Shown here piece after piece: positions 53,795-61,663 of a stretch of 64,000 nt of DNA. The notes under the pieces are model-generated. The model did no database searches, was not told where the DNA came from, and saw only the letters and a list, made by a program, of their open reading frames with translations. A program made the position numbers and the translations under genes. The stretch lies in the NCBI RefSeq assembly GCF_002077945.1, contig NZ_LVYD01000024.1, positions 124,001 through 188,000 on the forward strand, read 5' to 3'. Numbering within the stretch: the stretch's first letter is position 1; each line of letters begins with the position of its first letter. The DNA comes from Niastella vici. GTDB lineage: Bacteria > Bacteroidota > Bacteroidia > Chitinophagales > Chitinophagaceae.

Positions 53795-54385
53795 ATGAAA
53801 CTGATATTCGCCACCAATAACCAGCATAAAGTCGACGAAATTCAGGCGGCCATTGGCCATGAACTGGAAGTGATGAGCCTGAAACAGGCTGGTATCGACA
53901 TCGATATTCCCGAGCCACACGATACGCTGGAAGCCAATGCTTCGGAAAAATCGCAAACCATTCACCGGTTAACCGGTCAGCATTGCTTCAGCGAAGATAC
54001 CGGGCTCGAAGTGGAAGCCCTGAACGGCGAACCGGGCGTTAAAAGCGCCCGCTATGCCGGGGAAGACAAGGCCTTTGACAAGAATATTGAAAAACTGTTG
54101 GGCAAACTGGGCGATTCGGCCAACCGCAAAGCCCAATTTCGCACGGTGATATCCCTGATATGGGAAGGAAAGGAATGGCTGTTTGAAGGCATTTGTGAAG
54201 GCACCATTACCCGGCAACCGGTTGGCAGCAGTGGTTTCGGCTACGACCCGGTGTTTACACCCACCGGCAGCAACCGTACTTTTGCCGAAATGAGCATGGC
54301 CGAAAAGAATGCGATCAGCCACCGCAAAAAAGCAGCTGAGAAACTTGTATTATTTTTACAGAATCAGGTAACAAAGGCACGATAG
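53795..54385 (+). CDS. rdgB: RdgB/HAM1 non-canonical purine NTP pyrophosphatase
   Basis: Hydrolyses dITP/XTP/ITP to the monophosphates, cleaning the nucleotide pool. The 196-aa protein has KLIFATNNQHKVDEIQ, the substrate loop SEDTGLEVEALNGEPGVKSA, and the catalytic GFGYDPVFTP with FAEMSMAEKNAISHRKKA. It lies between the hypothetical gene and the ECF sigma gene, all on the plus strand with short gaps (7 and 28 bp). Confidence 0.95.
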   Translation: MKLIFATNNQHKVDEIQAAIGHELEVMSLKQAGIDIDIPEPHDTLEANASEKSQTIHRLTGQHCFSEDTGLEVEALNGEPGVKSARYAGEDKAFDKNIEKLLGKLGDSANRKAQFRTVISLIWEGKEWLFEGICEGTITRQPVGSSGFGYDPVFTPTGSNRTFAEMSMAEKNAISHRKKAAEKLVLFLQNQVTKAR

Positions 54386-54413
54386 ACAACATTAACACCC
54401 AGAAAAAGATTTT

Positions 54414-54992
54414 TTGGAGCCAAAAAGCAACTATACCATTTCAGAATCCGACTTGATAAAAGGATGCATTGCAGGAGACAGGCGATTGCAGGAAGAATTA
54501 TATCACCGCTTTGCTCCCAAAATGTATGCGGTTTGTTTGCGATATGCCAGCAATGTCGAAGATGCACAGGATCTGCTGCAGGAAGGTTTTATAAAGATCT
54601 ACAGGAATTTGCACCATTTCAGGGCAGAGGGCTCCTTTGAAGGCTGGATCAGGCGGGTATTTGTAAATACTTCTATCGAACATTTTCGGAAAAAATCGAC
54701 CAAACTGTCGATGGTGACCGAAAAAGAAGAAGGAACAATTGAAGATACCGACATTTCGGCCCTTGAAAACCTGGCCGAAAAAGATATTATAAAAATAGTT
54801 CAGGAATTATCACCCGGCTACCGCACAGTGTTCAACCTGTATGTGGTAGAAGGGTATTCGCATAAAGAAATAGGTGATATGCTGGGCATCAGCGAAGGTA
54901 CCAGCAAATCACAATTGGCGCGGGCCAAATCCGTTTTACAAAAGAAGATCGCCCAGTATTTAAGCGATACGCAAAAATCCTACACCCGGTAA
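54414..54992 (+). CDS. ECF RNA polymerase sigma factor
   Basis: An extracytoplasmic-function sigma factor of 192 aa. Region 2 is DRRLQEELYHRFAPKMYAVC with the -10-binding DAQDLLQEGFIKIY. Region 4 is LSPGYRTVFNLYVVEGYSHK followed by EIGDMLGISEGTSKSQLARAK. The start is TTG 54414; no in-frame ATG precedes region 2. It is followed after one base by a membrane protein that is the likely anti-sigma factor. Confidence 0.92.
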   Translation: MEPKSNYTISESDLIKGCIAGDRRLQEELYHRFAPKMYAVCLRYASNVEDAQDLLQEGFIKIYRNLHHFRAEGSFEGWIRRVFVNTSIEHFRKKSTKLSMVTEKEEGTIEDTDISALENLAEKDIIKIVQELSPGYRTVFNLYVVEGYSHKEIGDMLGISEGTSKSQLARAKSVLQKKIAQYLSDTQKSYTR

Positions 54993-54993
54993 C

Positions 54994-56046
54994 ATGGCAA
55001 CGAATATTAAACATACACTCTATAACCTGGAAGTAACGCCTCCCCCGGGCGTTTGGCCCGACATAGCGGCGAGGCTGGGTGCTGAATTTGACGCAAACGA
55101 AACCCCGGTTGCGCAAAAGATGTTTGATCTTTCAATGACCCCACCCCCAGGCGTATGGAACGATATTGCTGCGGAACTGAATTCAGAACTGAAAGCAGAT
55201 GAGCGGCCTGTTGCTAAAAAACTATTTGATCTTTCCCTAACACCCCCGGCAGCCGTCTGGAAAAAAATAGCCAGCCAGTTATTCGAGCAACAACCTGTTA
55301 AAAAAGAAGGCAAGCTCATTACCCTGCATTCGCGCAAAGCAATAGCCGCTGCAGCCGCCATGGTGCTGCTCACCGTAGGCGCCTGGTACTTTTTAGATAA
55401 ATCAAATGCTATTGACAATACAACGGTAGCCCGGCAATCAACTACTGCAACCCCTGCCGGCAACCATGCAACCGCCCATACAAGAACACGCTCTGCCGAT
55501 ACCGAGATCGGTGAGCGCCCGGCCGAACAAATTGATCAGCTCAATTCAAAGCCACTCGCCGCTTTATCGGGCGATGCATCGGACCTGCTCAACAACCGCT
55601 ACGCCAACCGGCATGGCGCCCGGCGCACCGCCTTTTTCGATTACCAACCCATTGCCACCAGCTATGCGGGCGTCGATGAAGACCACGCTATTGAGTTCAC
55701 TGATGGAAACATGCCCAATGTGGAAGCACCGCTTATCCGCGACGCTAACGGACAGGTGATCCTCGATAAAAAACTCGTTGCGCCCGACGAATGCTATATC
55801 ACCATTACCAGCCCCAACGGTGAACAAACCCGCATCTCCTCCAAATTCCTGCATATCATCAGCACCCTTAACCAGGAAGCAGAACCGCAGGATTATTTTG
55901 ATTTTATGATGCAGGAAAACAGCCTCTGGAAGATCCGTTTCAGCGAATGGAAAGAAAAGATCCTGAACCAGGCTTCGCAGATGCCCACCTCTACCAGTTT
56001 CACCGATATTATGGACCTGAAGGACCTGTTGATGGAGAACCAGTAG
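54994..56046 (+). CDS. Putative anti-sigma factor with three 34-residue repeats
   Basis: A 350-aa protein starting one base after the sigma-factor stop. The cytoplasmic N-terminal 92 residues are three tandem copies of a 34-residue unit, TPPPGVW at residues 15 and 49 and TPPAAVW at 83, each followed by an amphipathic helix (DIAARL, DIAAEL, KIASQL). A single transmembrane helix (about 111-128, AIAAAAAMVLLTVGAWYFL) and a 220-residue periplasmic part follow. Position and topology suggest a sigma-binding membrane protein. It has no recognisable zinc-anti-sigma motif, so the role is inference. Confidence 0.72.
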   Translation: MATNIKHTLYNLEVTPPPGVWPDIAARLGAEFDANETPVAQKMFDLSMTPPPGVWNDIAAELNSELKADERPVAKKLFDLSLTPPAAVWKKIASQLFEQQPVKKEGKLITLHSRKAIAAAAAMVLLTVGAWYFLDKSNAIDNTTVARQSTTATPAGNHATAHTRTRSADTEIGERPAEQIDQLNSKPLAALSGDASDLLNNRYANRHGARRTAFFDYQPIATSYAGVDEDHAIEFTDGNMPNVEAPLIRDANGQVILDKKLVAPDECYITITSPNGEQTRISSKFLHIISTLNQEAEPQDYFDFMMQENSLWKIRFSEWKEKILNQASQMPTSTSFTDIMDLKDLLMENQ

Positions 56047-56083
56047 GAAATAAGAAATGAAGAATTAGAACGTTAATTACAGT

Positions 56084-56524
56084 ATGGCCAGAATCAAAGT
56101 TGAACTCCCTGAACATTTTACTTTCGCCACCACTATTCCTGTACGCATAACCGACCTCAACTATGGCAATCATGTGGGCAACGACACCATTCTTTCCATG
56201 ATACATGAGGCGCGCGTACAATACCTGAAACAACTGGGTTATGGTGAGTTGAACCTGGCCGGCGTTGGCCTCATCATGAGCGATGTAGCCATTGAATTCA
56301 AAAGCGAATTATTCTACGGCGATGAAGTAAAGGTAGCTGTAGCCGCCGGTGACCTTTCAAAGATCTCCTTCGACCTGTATTACAAACTCGAAAAGCGTTC
56401 AGGCGATACCACGCAACTGGTAGCCGTAGCCAAAACGGGGATGGTTTGTTATGATTATAGCAAGAAAAAAGTTGCTGCGGTGCCTGTTGAGGTAGTTGAA
56501 AAATTAAAAGCAGCAGGTTTCTGA
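56084..56524 (+). CDS. Hotdog-fold acyl-CoA thioesterase (YbgC-like)
   Basis: A 146-aa thioesterase of the 4-hydroxybenzoyl-CoA thioesterase/YbgC group, with the signature RITDLNYGNHVGNDTILSMI, where Asp of TDxNYGxHV is catalytic, and FYGDEVKVAV downstream. It follows the anti-sigma gene by 37 bp on the same strand and is convergent with aroE. Confidence 0.88.
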   Translation: MARIKVELPEHFTFATTIPVRITDLNYGNHVGNDTILSMIHEARVQYLKQLGYGELNLAGVGLIMSDVAIEFKSELFYGDEVKVAVAAGDLSKISFDLYYKLEKRSGDTTQLVAVAKTGMVCYDYSKKKVAAVPVEVVEKLKAAGF

Positions 56525-56598
56525 GTTTTTCAGTTTCAGTTATTGAGTTATTTATTGAACACAACTTAAAAACTGAAAACTTACGAACTTATAAACTA
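56523..56598. repeat. Imperfect inverted repeat, CAGTTT/AACTTA words
   Basis: A left arm with CAGTTTC, AGTTATT, GAGTTAT and a right arm with AACTTAA, AAACTGAA, AACTTAC, GAACTTA, at 7-8-bp register. It fills the convergent thioesterase-aroE gap, and its right arm runs into the last codons and stop of aroE. Confidence 0.55.
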
Positions 56599-57326
56599 TT
56601 CCAAATTCGCCAGCTCTCTTCTGCCTGAATGATCAGCATATCGTGCCCGTTCTTTATGGCAGCACCCTGCTGCTCCCCTTTTTGCAGGAACAAGGTCTTT
56701 GCGGGATTATATACCAGATCGTACAAATAATGTTTAGAAGTAAGAAACTGATATGGCAAGGGTGGGCACTCTTCCACTTTTGGATACATGCCAACCGGAC
56801 TGGTATTTATGATCAACAAGCATTCATTGATATCCTGCTCTCCTATGTGCTCATATCCAATTTGCCTTAATGTTGAAGGAGTCCTTGACACTTCAATAAA
56901 GGCAATGCCCAGCTTGTTCAGTACATAATGAACCGCTTTGGCAGCGCCACCGGTACCCAGCACCAGCGCTTTTTTATGATGGGATTGCAGCAACGGCCTT
57001 AACGATTGTTCAAAGCCCACCACATCAGTATTATGCCCCGTTAAGCGGCCATTCTCTATTTTGATACAGTTACAGGCGCCAATGGTTTGCACCACTTCGC
57101 TTTGGGCGGTGAGGAAGGGAATTACTTTTTCCTTGTAAGGAATGGTAACATTCAAACCGTTCAGGTCAGGATGTTGCTGTATAAGCGCCCCAAATTCATC
57201 TATAGTGGCCAGCGGGAAATTTTCATACACGCAACCCGTGATCCCTTCCCGCTGGAACTTTTCTGTAAAATATTTCTGGGAAAATGAATGGCTTAATGGA
57301 TAGCCAATCAAGCCATATTTTTTCAT
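56589..57326 (-). CDS. aroE: Shikimate dehydrogenase
   Basis: The NADPH-dependent reductase of 3-dehydroshikimate in aromatic amino acid synthesis, 245 aa. Substrate domain: YGLIGYPLSHSFSQ and NGLNVTIPYKEKV with the catalytic Lys; GHNTDVVGFE carries the catalytic Asp. Nucleotide-binding motif: VLGTGGAAKAV. It is a typical short AroE of Bacteroidota, downstream of the comA-like gene across a heptad element. Confidence 0.94.
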   Translation of the reverse strand: MKKYGLIGYPLSHSFSQKYFTEKFQREGITGCVYENFPLATIDEFGALIQQHPDLNGLNVTIPYKEKVIPFLTAQSEVVQTIGACNCIKIENGRLTGHNTDVVGFEQSLRPLLQSHHKKALVLGTGGAAKAVHYVLNKLGIAFIEVSRTPSTLRQIGYEHIGEQDINECLLIINTSPVGMYPKVEECPPLPYQFLTSKHYLYDLVYNPAKTLFLQKGEQQGAAIKNGHDMLIIQAEESWRIWNSL

Positions 57327-57364
57327 GAGGCTTTTTGTTTAATTGATACTTCTGAGGGCTTAAT

Positions 57365-57480
57365 CGTGAATGGTGAATGGTGAATGGCAATCGTGACTAG
57401 TTCGCGAATTTTCAGATTAATCCCGATTTTGCAACGCGGGAAAATATATTGACCATTAACCATTGACCATTGCCGAATTA
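57365..57480. repeat. Heptad inverted-repeat element, GTGAATG word
   Basis: The left arm GTGAATG x3 then GCAATCG is in exact 7-bp register (57366-57393). The right arm (57449-57475) GACCATT, AACCATT, GACCATT, GCC is its near complement. A TCCCG...CGGGA dyad lies between the arms (57421-57441). The right arm abuts the stop codon of the comA-like gene. Confidence 0.8.
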
Positions 57481-58251
57481 GTGCGTTCCATTGCCGTTCA
57501 GGAACAAATTGAAGGTATCGCCACGCAATCCTATACGCATTGTTTCGAGCGGAATAACTTCAGTTGGGGCAATGTTACCCAGGTTCACGTTGCAGCCCAG
57601 CAGCTCTATAAAATATAATTGCTGTGCTTTTTGCGGCGCTTCCCACAAGATCTTTTCACCGGGAATTTGTGTAAGGATCTCCTGAACCAGGCCTTCGCGT
57701 ACCTCGCCTGAACCGCGGTAAATACCCACGTTACCAGCTTCGCGGGCTTCAGCGATCACGTACGTTGAACCGGCATTCAGTTCGGCGCGCATGAGTTCAA
57801 TCCATTTATAAGGGGGAATAATATGGGCAGCATCCTTACTTCCCACTTCGCTTAATACGGTCCCATGTTTGGCCAGTTTTTCGATATAACCGCATTTTTC
57901 AGCGTGGGGAATATTGATTGATCCATCGCTCACCTCCATGTAAGAGATGTTATAATCTTTACAAACGCTGATGTAATCATTAAACTGGTTACGGATCAGG
58001 AACGCCTCAAACAAAGTGCCTCCAAAATAAACGGGAATGTCATACGATTTGTAAACTTCTATCTTTTCGCGCAGGTTGGGTGTTACAAAAGAGGTTCCAA
58101 AGCCGAGCTTAACAATATCTATATGCGGGTGTCCAACACTCATCATATTCTGCGCTTCCGGAATGCTCAGGCCTTTGTCCATTACCATGGTAATACCGCT
58201 GTTGCGTGGTTTCTTAATCCTGTCGGGGATCTGTGTGAGGTTAAAATTCAT
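57478..58251 (-). CDS. comA: Phosphosulfolactate synthase family protein (ComA)
   Basis: A (2R)-phospho-3-sulfolactate synthase-like TIM barrel, 257 aa, that in methanogens and some bacteria condenses sulfite with phosphoenolpyruvate. Family segments include GITMVMDKGLSIPEAQNMM, HIDIVKLGFGTSFV, YFGGTLFEAFL, YMEVSDGSINIPHAEKC and YVIAEAREAGNVGIY. Other coenzyme M genes are not nearby. In Bacteroidota a role in sulfonate metabolism (for example sulfonolipid or sulfolactate) is possible; that is inference. It has its own -7 box. Confidence 0.88.
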   Translation of the reverse strand: MNFNLTQIPDRIKKPRNSGITMVMDKGLSIPEAQNMMSVGHPHIDIVKLGFGTSFVTPNLREKIEVYKSYDIPVYFGGTLFEAFLIRNQFNDYISVCKDYNISYMEVSDGSINIPHAEKCGYIEKLAKHGTVLSEVGSKDAAHIIPPYKWIELMRAELNAGSTYVIAEAREAGNVGIYRGSGEVREGLVQEILTQIPGEKILWEAPQKAQQLYFIELLGCNVNLGNIAPTEVIPLETMRIGLRGDTFNLFLNGNGTH

Positions 58252-58287
58252 TCCTTGTTTTTTTGTGCACCAATTTTAAAGCCGCCG

Positions 58288-58295
58288 CAAAAATA
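58288..58295 (-). promoter_or_regulatory. Predicted -7 box of comA-like gene
   Basis: TATTTTTG on the minus strand, 36 bp before the ATG. Confidence 0.45.
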
Positions 58296-58451
58296 ATGGA
58301 AAACATCATACGAGGCATATGGTTCAGATCATAAGCAAAAAGGGATGAGCAAAACAATTAGCCCGGTTCCTGCCTATAATCCCAAATATTGCCATCCATC
58401 TTGATAAAACGGGCTTCTATCGAAAAAAAGTGCCTTTAAAAGGGAATTAAA

Positions 58452-58492
58452 ATAAAAAGGCAGGCAATCATGATCTCCATGATCCCCTGCCT
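58452..58492 (-). terminator. Terminator of the TPR gene
   Basis: On the minus strand AGGCAGG, an inner ATCATG...CATGAT stem and CCTGCCT are followed by TTTTTATTTT. Confidence 0.8.
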
Positions 58493-58514
58493 GTTGTTTA
58501 TTTCTAATAAAATA

Positions 58515-59930
58515 CTAATTCTTCTTTTTAGAAGCGGCTATTACATCTATCACCAGCTGATGCCGCAATATGGCGGGATTGAGGTGTATCAGCTTCTTCA
58601 ACAATTTGGGCGAGGCTTCCAACGCCGACTCCAGTTGCAGAAGGGCTTCCTTGGTTTTACCCAATGCCAGGTAAATGGCGCTCAGGTAATAGAGGAATAT
58701 GGGTTTCTGCTCGGTGATCTTCAGGGCAGCCTTTACCTGTTCCAGCGCTTCTTCATAAAATTCGCCCTGGTACAAACAGCGAATGAGCGCTTCCCAGCTT
58801 GAAATATTACGCGGCCGTTGCCGTACCACATTAGAAAAATACTGTATAGCTTCCTTATAATCGCCCAGCTGCATTTTGCATTCACCCATGGCCAGGTTAT
58901 ACTCCGGCTGCAGGCGATGTATCTGCATGGCGCTTTCGAGCTGTTTAACCGCCATGGACCATTGCTGTTCGTTTATATACGTACAGGCTATCTTGTAATA
59001 CAGCTTGCTATCGCCCTGGTTTAAATGCGAGGCCTTGCGATAGTAGAACCTTGCCTGGGCATAGTTCTTCATTCGGTCGTAGCAATGGCCTATAGCTTCA
59101 TAGATCACATCTTCGGGGCGCGACAGCTCAAGTACCTTTTCCAGCACTTCTATGGCATCCTTGTATTTGCGTAAGCGAATAAAGGCATCGCCCATATTGC
59201 GGTAGGCATAATCGAACTTTTCGTCAATGGCCACTGCATATTTATAGGCGTCAATGGCCTTTTCATACAATTTTAACCCCTGGTAAGCTGCTGCCAGGTT
59301 AAACCAGGCCAGCTCACTGTATGGGTTCTCTTCTATGATGTGCTGATGCAACGTGATGCTTTCTTCGTTACGGCCGGTGAAATCGGTCCAAAAGCAGATC
59401 TTGTACAGGGCTTCCTCGTTGGTAGGTTCCTGCTCCAGGATCAGCTTCAGGCAATCGAAGATCTTGTCAAATTCTTCGTAATCATCATATACGTCGGCCA
59501 GCTCAAACAGCAATTCAATGCGTTCCTGGCCATCGAACAGCTGCAGGGCATTCTCAAGCAGCTCCACGGCTTTCTCCTGCTGGTCAAGCGCCAGGTATAC
59601 GTCGGTTTTTAATATGTACAGGTTTATATCGTTGCTGTCGAGTAATTCGGCGTGGTTCAGTAATTCCAGGGCTTCATTATAGTGCCGGGTGGCTATTAAC
59701 AGGTCGGCTTTTTTAATGAGCAATGCCGATGAATAGGGATATTGCTCAATACCCATTTCAGCGGCTTCCAGGGCTTGTGGCAGGTCTTCCACGTCATCAA
59801 AATAGTCGATAATCTTTTCAAAGGCTTCTTCTTCGAGGAAGGAATTGCCACGACCCGCTTTCAGATTCTGGAACTGCTTAACTAACTCCCTGATTTCTTC
59901 ATTATCCTGACGAAACGGATTTTCTCTCAT
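58515..59930 (-). CDS. Tetratricopeptide-repeat protein
   Basis: A 471-aa soluble protein made almost wholly of TPR units from about residue 35 to 455. Clear copies include SELAWFNLAAAYQGLKLYEK, FDYAYRNMGDAFIRLRKYKD, DVIYEAIGHCYDRMKNYAQA and PEYNLAMGECKMQLGDYKEA. It has no signal peptide and no enzymatic domain. TPR proteins are interaction scaffolds; the partner is not evident. Monocistronic with its own terminator. Confidence 0.9.
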   Translation of the reverse strand: MRENPFRQDNEEIRELVKQFQNLKAGRGNSFLEEEAFEKIIDYFDDVEDLPQALEAAEMGIEQYPYSSALLIKKADLLIATRHYNEALELLNHAELLDSNDINLYILKTDVYLALDQQEKAVELLENALQLFDGQERIELLFELADVYDDYEEFDKIFDCLKLILEQEPTNEEALYKICFWTDFTGRNEESITLHQHIIEENPYSELAWFNLAAAYQGLKLYEKAIDAYKYAVAIDEKFDYAYRNMGDAFIRLRKYKDAIEVLEKVLELSRPEDVIYEAIGHCYDRMKNYAQARFYYRKASHLNQGDSKLYYKIACTYINEQQWSMAVKQLESAMQIHRLQPEYNLAMGECKMQLGDYKEAIQYFSNVVRQRPRNISSWEALIRCLYQGEFYEEALEQVKAALKITEQKPIFLYYLSAIYLALGKTKEALLQLESALEASPKLLKKLIHLNPAILRHQLVIDVIAASKKKN

Positions 59931-60254
59931 TTATTTAAATAGTAGGTTAATGTAAAATAGAATTTTTAGGGATGTGTACCAATTTTTCTTATGTACAGAT
60001 GTGAATAATTATGATAAAGTAATAATAATTACTTACTGCACCCTAACAACCGGTTGTTTACCAATATAACGCCTGAACATGCCCATGGTTAAACAATAAT
60101 CAGCTTTGATTTACAGCAATTTATAAATAACGATAAAGAAATTGTAAAAAAACCAACCCTTTCTTTATGAAATCCGTAACATTTAAGTATCTCAATCGTT
60201 AAGGGAAGTATAAACTTTAATCCCGACGGTTAAAGAAAACCAAATTTTTTTTTA
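59931..60254. other. AT-rich divergent intergenic region
   Basis: 324 bp between the divergent TPR and small secreted-protein genes. I see no ORF, tRNA or strong hairpin. It is AT-rich, with a poly-T tract (60247-60253) next to the predicted -7 box of the plus-strand gene. Confidence 0.5.
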
Positions 60255-60262
60255 TATTTTTG
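60255..60262 (+). promoter_or_regulatory. Predicted -7 box of the small secreted-protein gene
   Basis: TATTTTTG, 8 bp before ATG 60271 and 41 bp before ATG 60304. Confidence 0.5.
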
Positions 60263-60303
60263 TACTCAATATGCAAGTGAACTCTACGCTAAAACTTAAC
60301 CAC

Positions 60304-60663
60304 ATGCTTAAAAAGACCATCATCAGTTGTGCGATGATAGGGGTATTTGCGCTTGCTTTGGCAAGCAGCGGAGGTGGTGACAAGAAGAAAGCAGAGGCGC
60401 TTCGCAAGCCCGATTTTACTCCTATCAGAACTACAAATGGCTTTACACTGAAAGCCGGTCCTGCTTATACTGGCAGCCACACTTTCATCAATGTGCGCCC
60501 CAATAACTTCATCACACGCAATACGGTGGTGACTTATCAGCAAGGCAACAAGGTATTCATTTTACCTTACAAGCCACGGGTTACAGTAACCAGTGCTGTT
60601 GATAATTCAACTTTCCGTAACAACCTGAACGTTCTTGATCTGAAGATCCGGCTCCATAAATAA
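60304..60663 (+). CDS. Small exported hypothetical protein
   Basis: 119 aa from ATG 60304, which gives a clean signal peptide (LKKTIISCAMIGVFALALAS). The upstream ATG 60271 adds 11 residues, and because the -7 box is only 8 bp before it the transcript could start there. The mature part is basic with strands (FTLKAGPAYTGSHTFINV, NVLDLKIRLHK). No family recognised. Its stop is 18 bp from the convergent gene's stop. Confidence 0.72.
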   Translation: MLKKTIISCAMIGVFALALASSGGGDKKKAEALRKPDFTPIRTTNGFTLKAGPAYTGSHTFINVRPNNFITRNTVVTYQQGNKVFILPYKPRVTVTSAVDNSTFRNNLNVLDLKIRLHK

Positions 60664-60681
60664 TCAACCGGTTTTTCCCGA

Positions 60682-61347
60682 TCAATTACTTACGTTCATT
60701 TTCTTACTTTCTTCATAGGTCATTTCGCGGTAGCCTGATTTAGGTATGTCGAATTTTGAAGCCGGAACAGGGTTCATGTTGATCTTATTGACGGTGTATT
60801 TGATGGTGAGCTTTCCCTGTACCAATTCATATTCCAGTGGTAACCCGCTCAGGTTCTTGAACAGGTAATCATAATCATTGTTCTCGGGAACAATGTCGGG
60901 CGTATAAAACACGGTGAAAGTGGTTCCATCGGGTAATGTTGCTACCGCCTTGATACAGTTATAACCTGCAATGGCCTTTGTTTCGCTGGTATTGGCGAAA
61001 GTTATTCCATCGTAGCGTTTATTATTCTCAGCCCAATTCTCACTGGTCATCCTGATCAGCAGTTTCTGCCCGCTCACTTCCTTTAACACTACAGAAGTAC
61101 CAGCCTTGGAATCGTGTATGGTAGCGGAAGAAAACAGGGCGCTGGCCATTTCGGCCCGGCTCATATTTCCCTTTATATAGATTGTTTTCGTATGCCCGTC
61201 AAGCGCATCGGCCATTTTAGGCTCTTTGCTGCCGCTTGAAATACTGGCATCGTATACCATGGTAAGCTCGCTTACCTTACGCTGCGCGTTGGCGGTAACC
61301 AGCATACCTGTACAACTAACTAACAGTAACACAATATGTTTTTTCAT
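60682..61347 (-). CDS. Exported GLPGLI/DUF4412-like protein
   Basis: A 221-aa protein with signal peptide MKKHIVLLLVSCTGMLVTAN (probable cleavage after ANA). The mature part resembles DUF4412/GLPGLI proteins: KTIYIKGNMSRAEM (membrane-stress-type strand), IAGYNCIKAVATL and FTVFYTPDIVPEN, then LSGLPLEYELVQGKL. The family is found on the surface of Bacteroidota; function unknown. Confidence 0.78.
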   Translation of the reverse strand: MKKHIVLLLVSCTGMLVTANAQRKVSELTMVYDASISSGSKEPKMADALDGHTKTIYIKGNMSRAEMASALFSSATIHDSKAGTSVVLKEVSGQKLLIRMTSENWAENNKRYDGITFANTSETKAIAGYNCIKAVATLPDGTTFTVFYTPDIVPENNDYDYLFKNLSGLPLEYELVQGKLTIKYTVNKINMNPVPASKFDIPKSGYREMTYEESKKMNVSN

Positions 61348-61490
61348 GATCTACGGTTGTAATAATAGAAAGATGCGGACAAGGTGCTAAAAGTTGCTGC
61401 GTAAAATACAAAGACCAGCCAATTTTAAAAAGGTAAAGCTGGAAATATAGATAATATTGTTAAAAATGAAGCTGTTGTGGCGTCAAAAGC

Positions 61491-61600
61491 CGAAGTAGGA
61501 AGTAAGAAGTAGGAAAATACCCTACATGCGGGCCTCGCCGTTTATTTTAAATCTCAAAAATCAAGCTCTTCATACTTCTTACCTCCTACCTCCTACTTCT
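61491..61600. repeat. Heptad inverted-repeat element, GAAGTAG word (copy C)
   Basis: The left arm GAAGTAG, GAAGTAA, GAAGTAG, GAAA (61492-61515) and the right arm CTTCATA, CTTCTTA, CCTCCTA, CCTCCTA, CTTCT (61568-61600) are in 7-bp register. It lies immediately downstream of the yidC terminator, in a tandem gap. Confidence 0.85.
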
Positions 61601-61609
61601 AACCCCCAC

Positions 61610-61642
61610 AAAAAAGGTGAGCCCTGTTTAGAACTCACCTTT
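61610..61642 (-). terminator. Terminator of yidC
   Basis: On the minus strand AAAGGTGAG, about 12-nt loop, CTCACCTTT, then TTT. Confidence 0.85.
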
Positions 61643-61663
61643 ATATATAAATTTCTATTAAAC

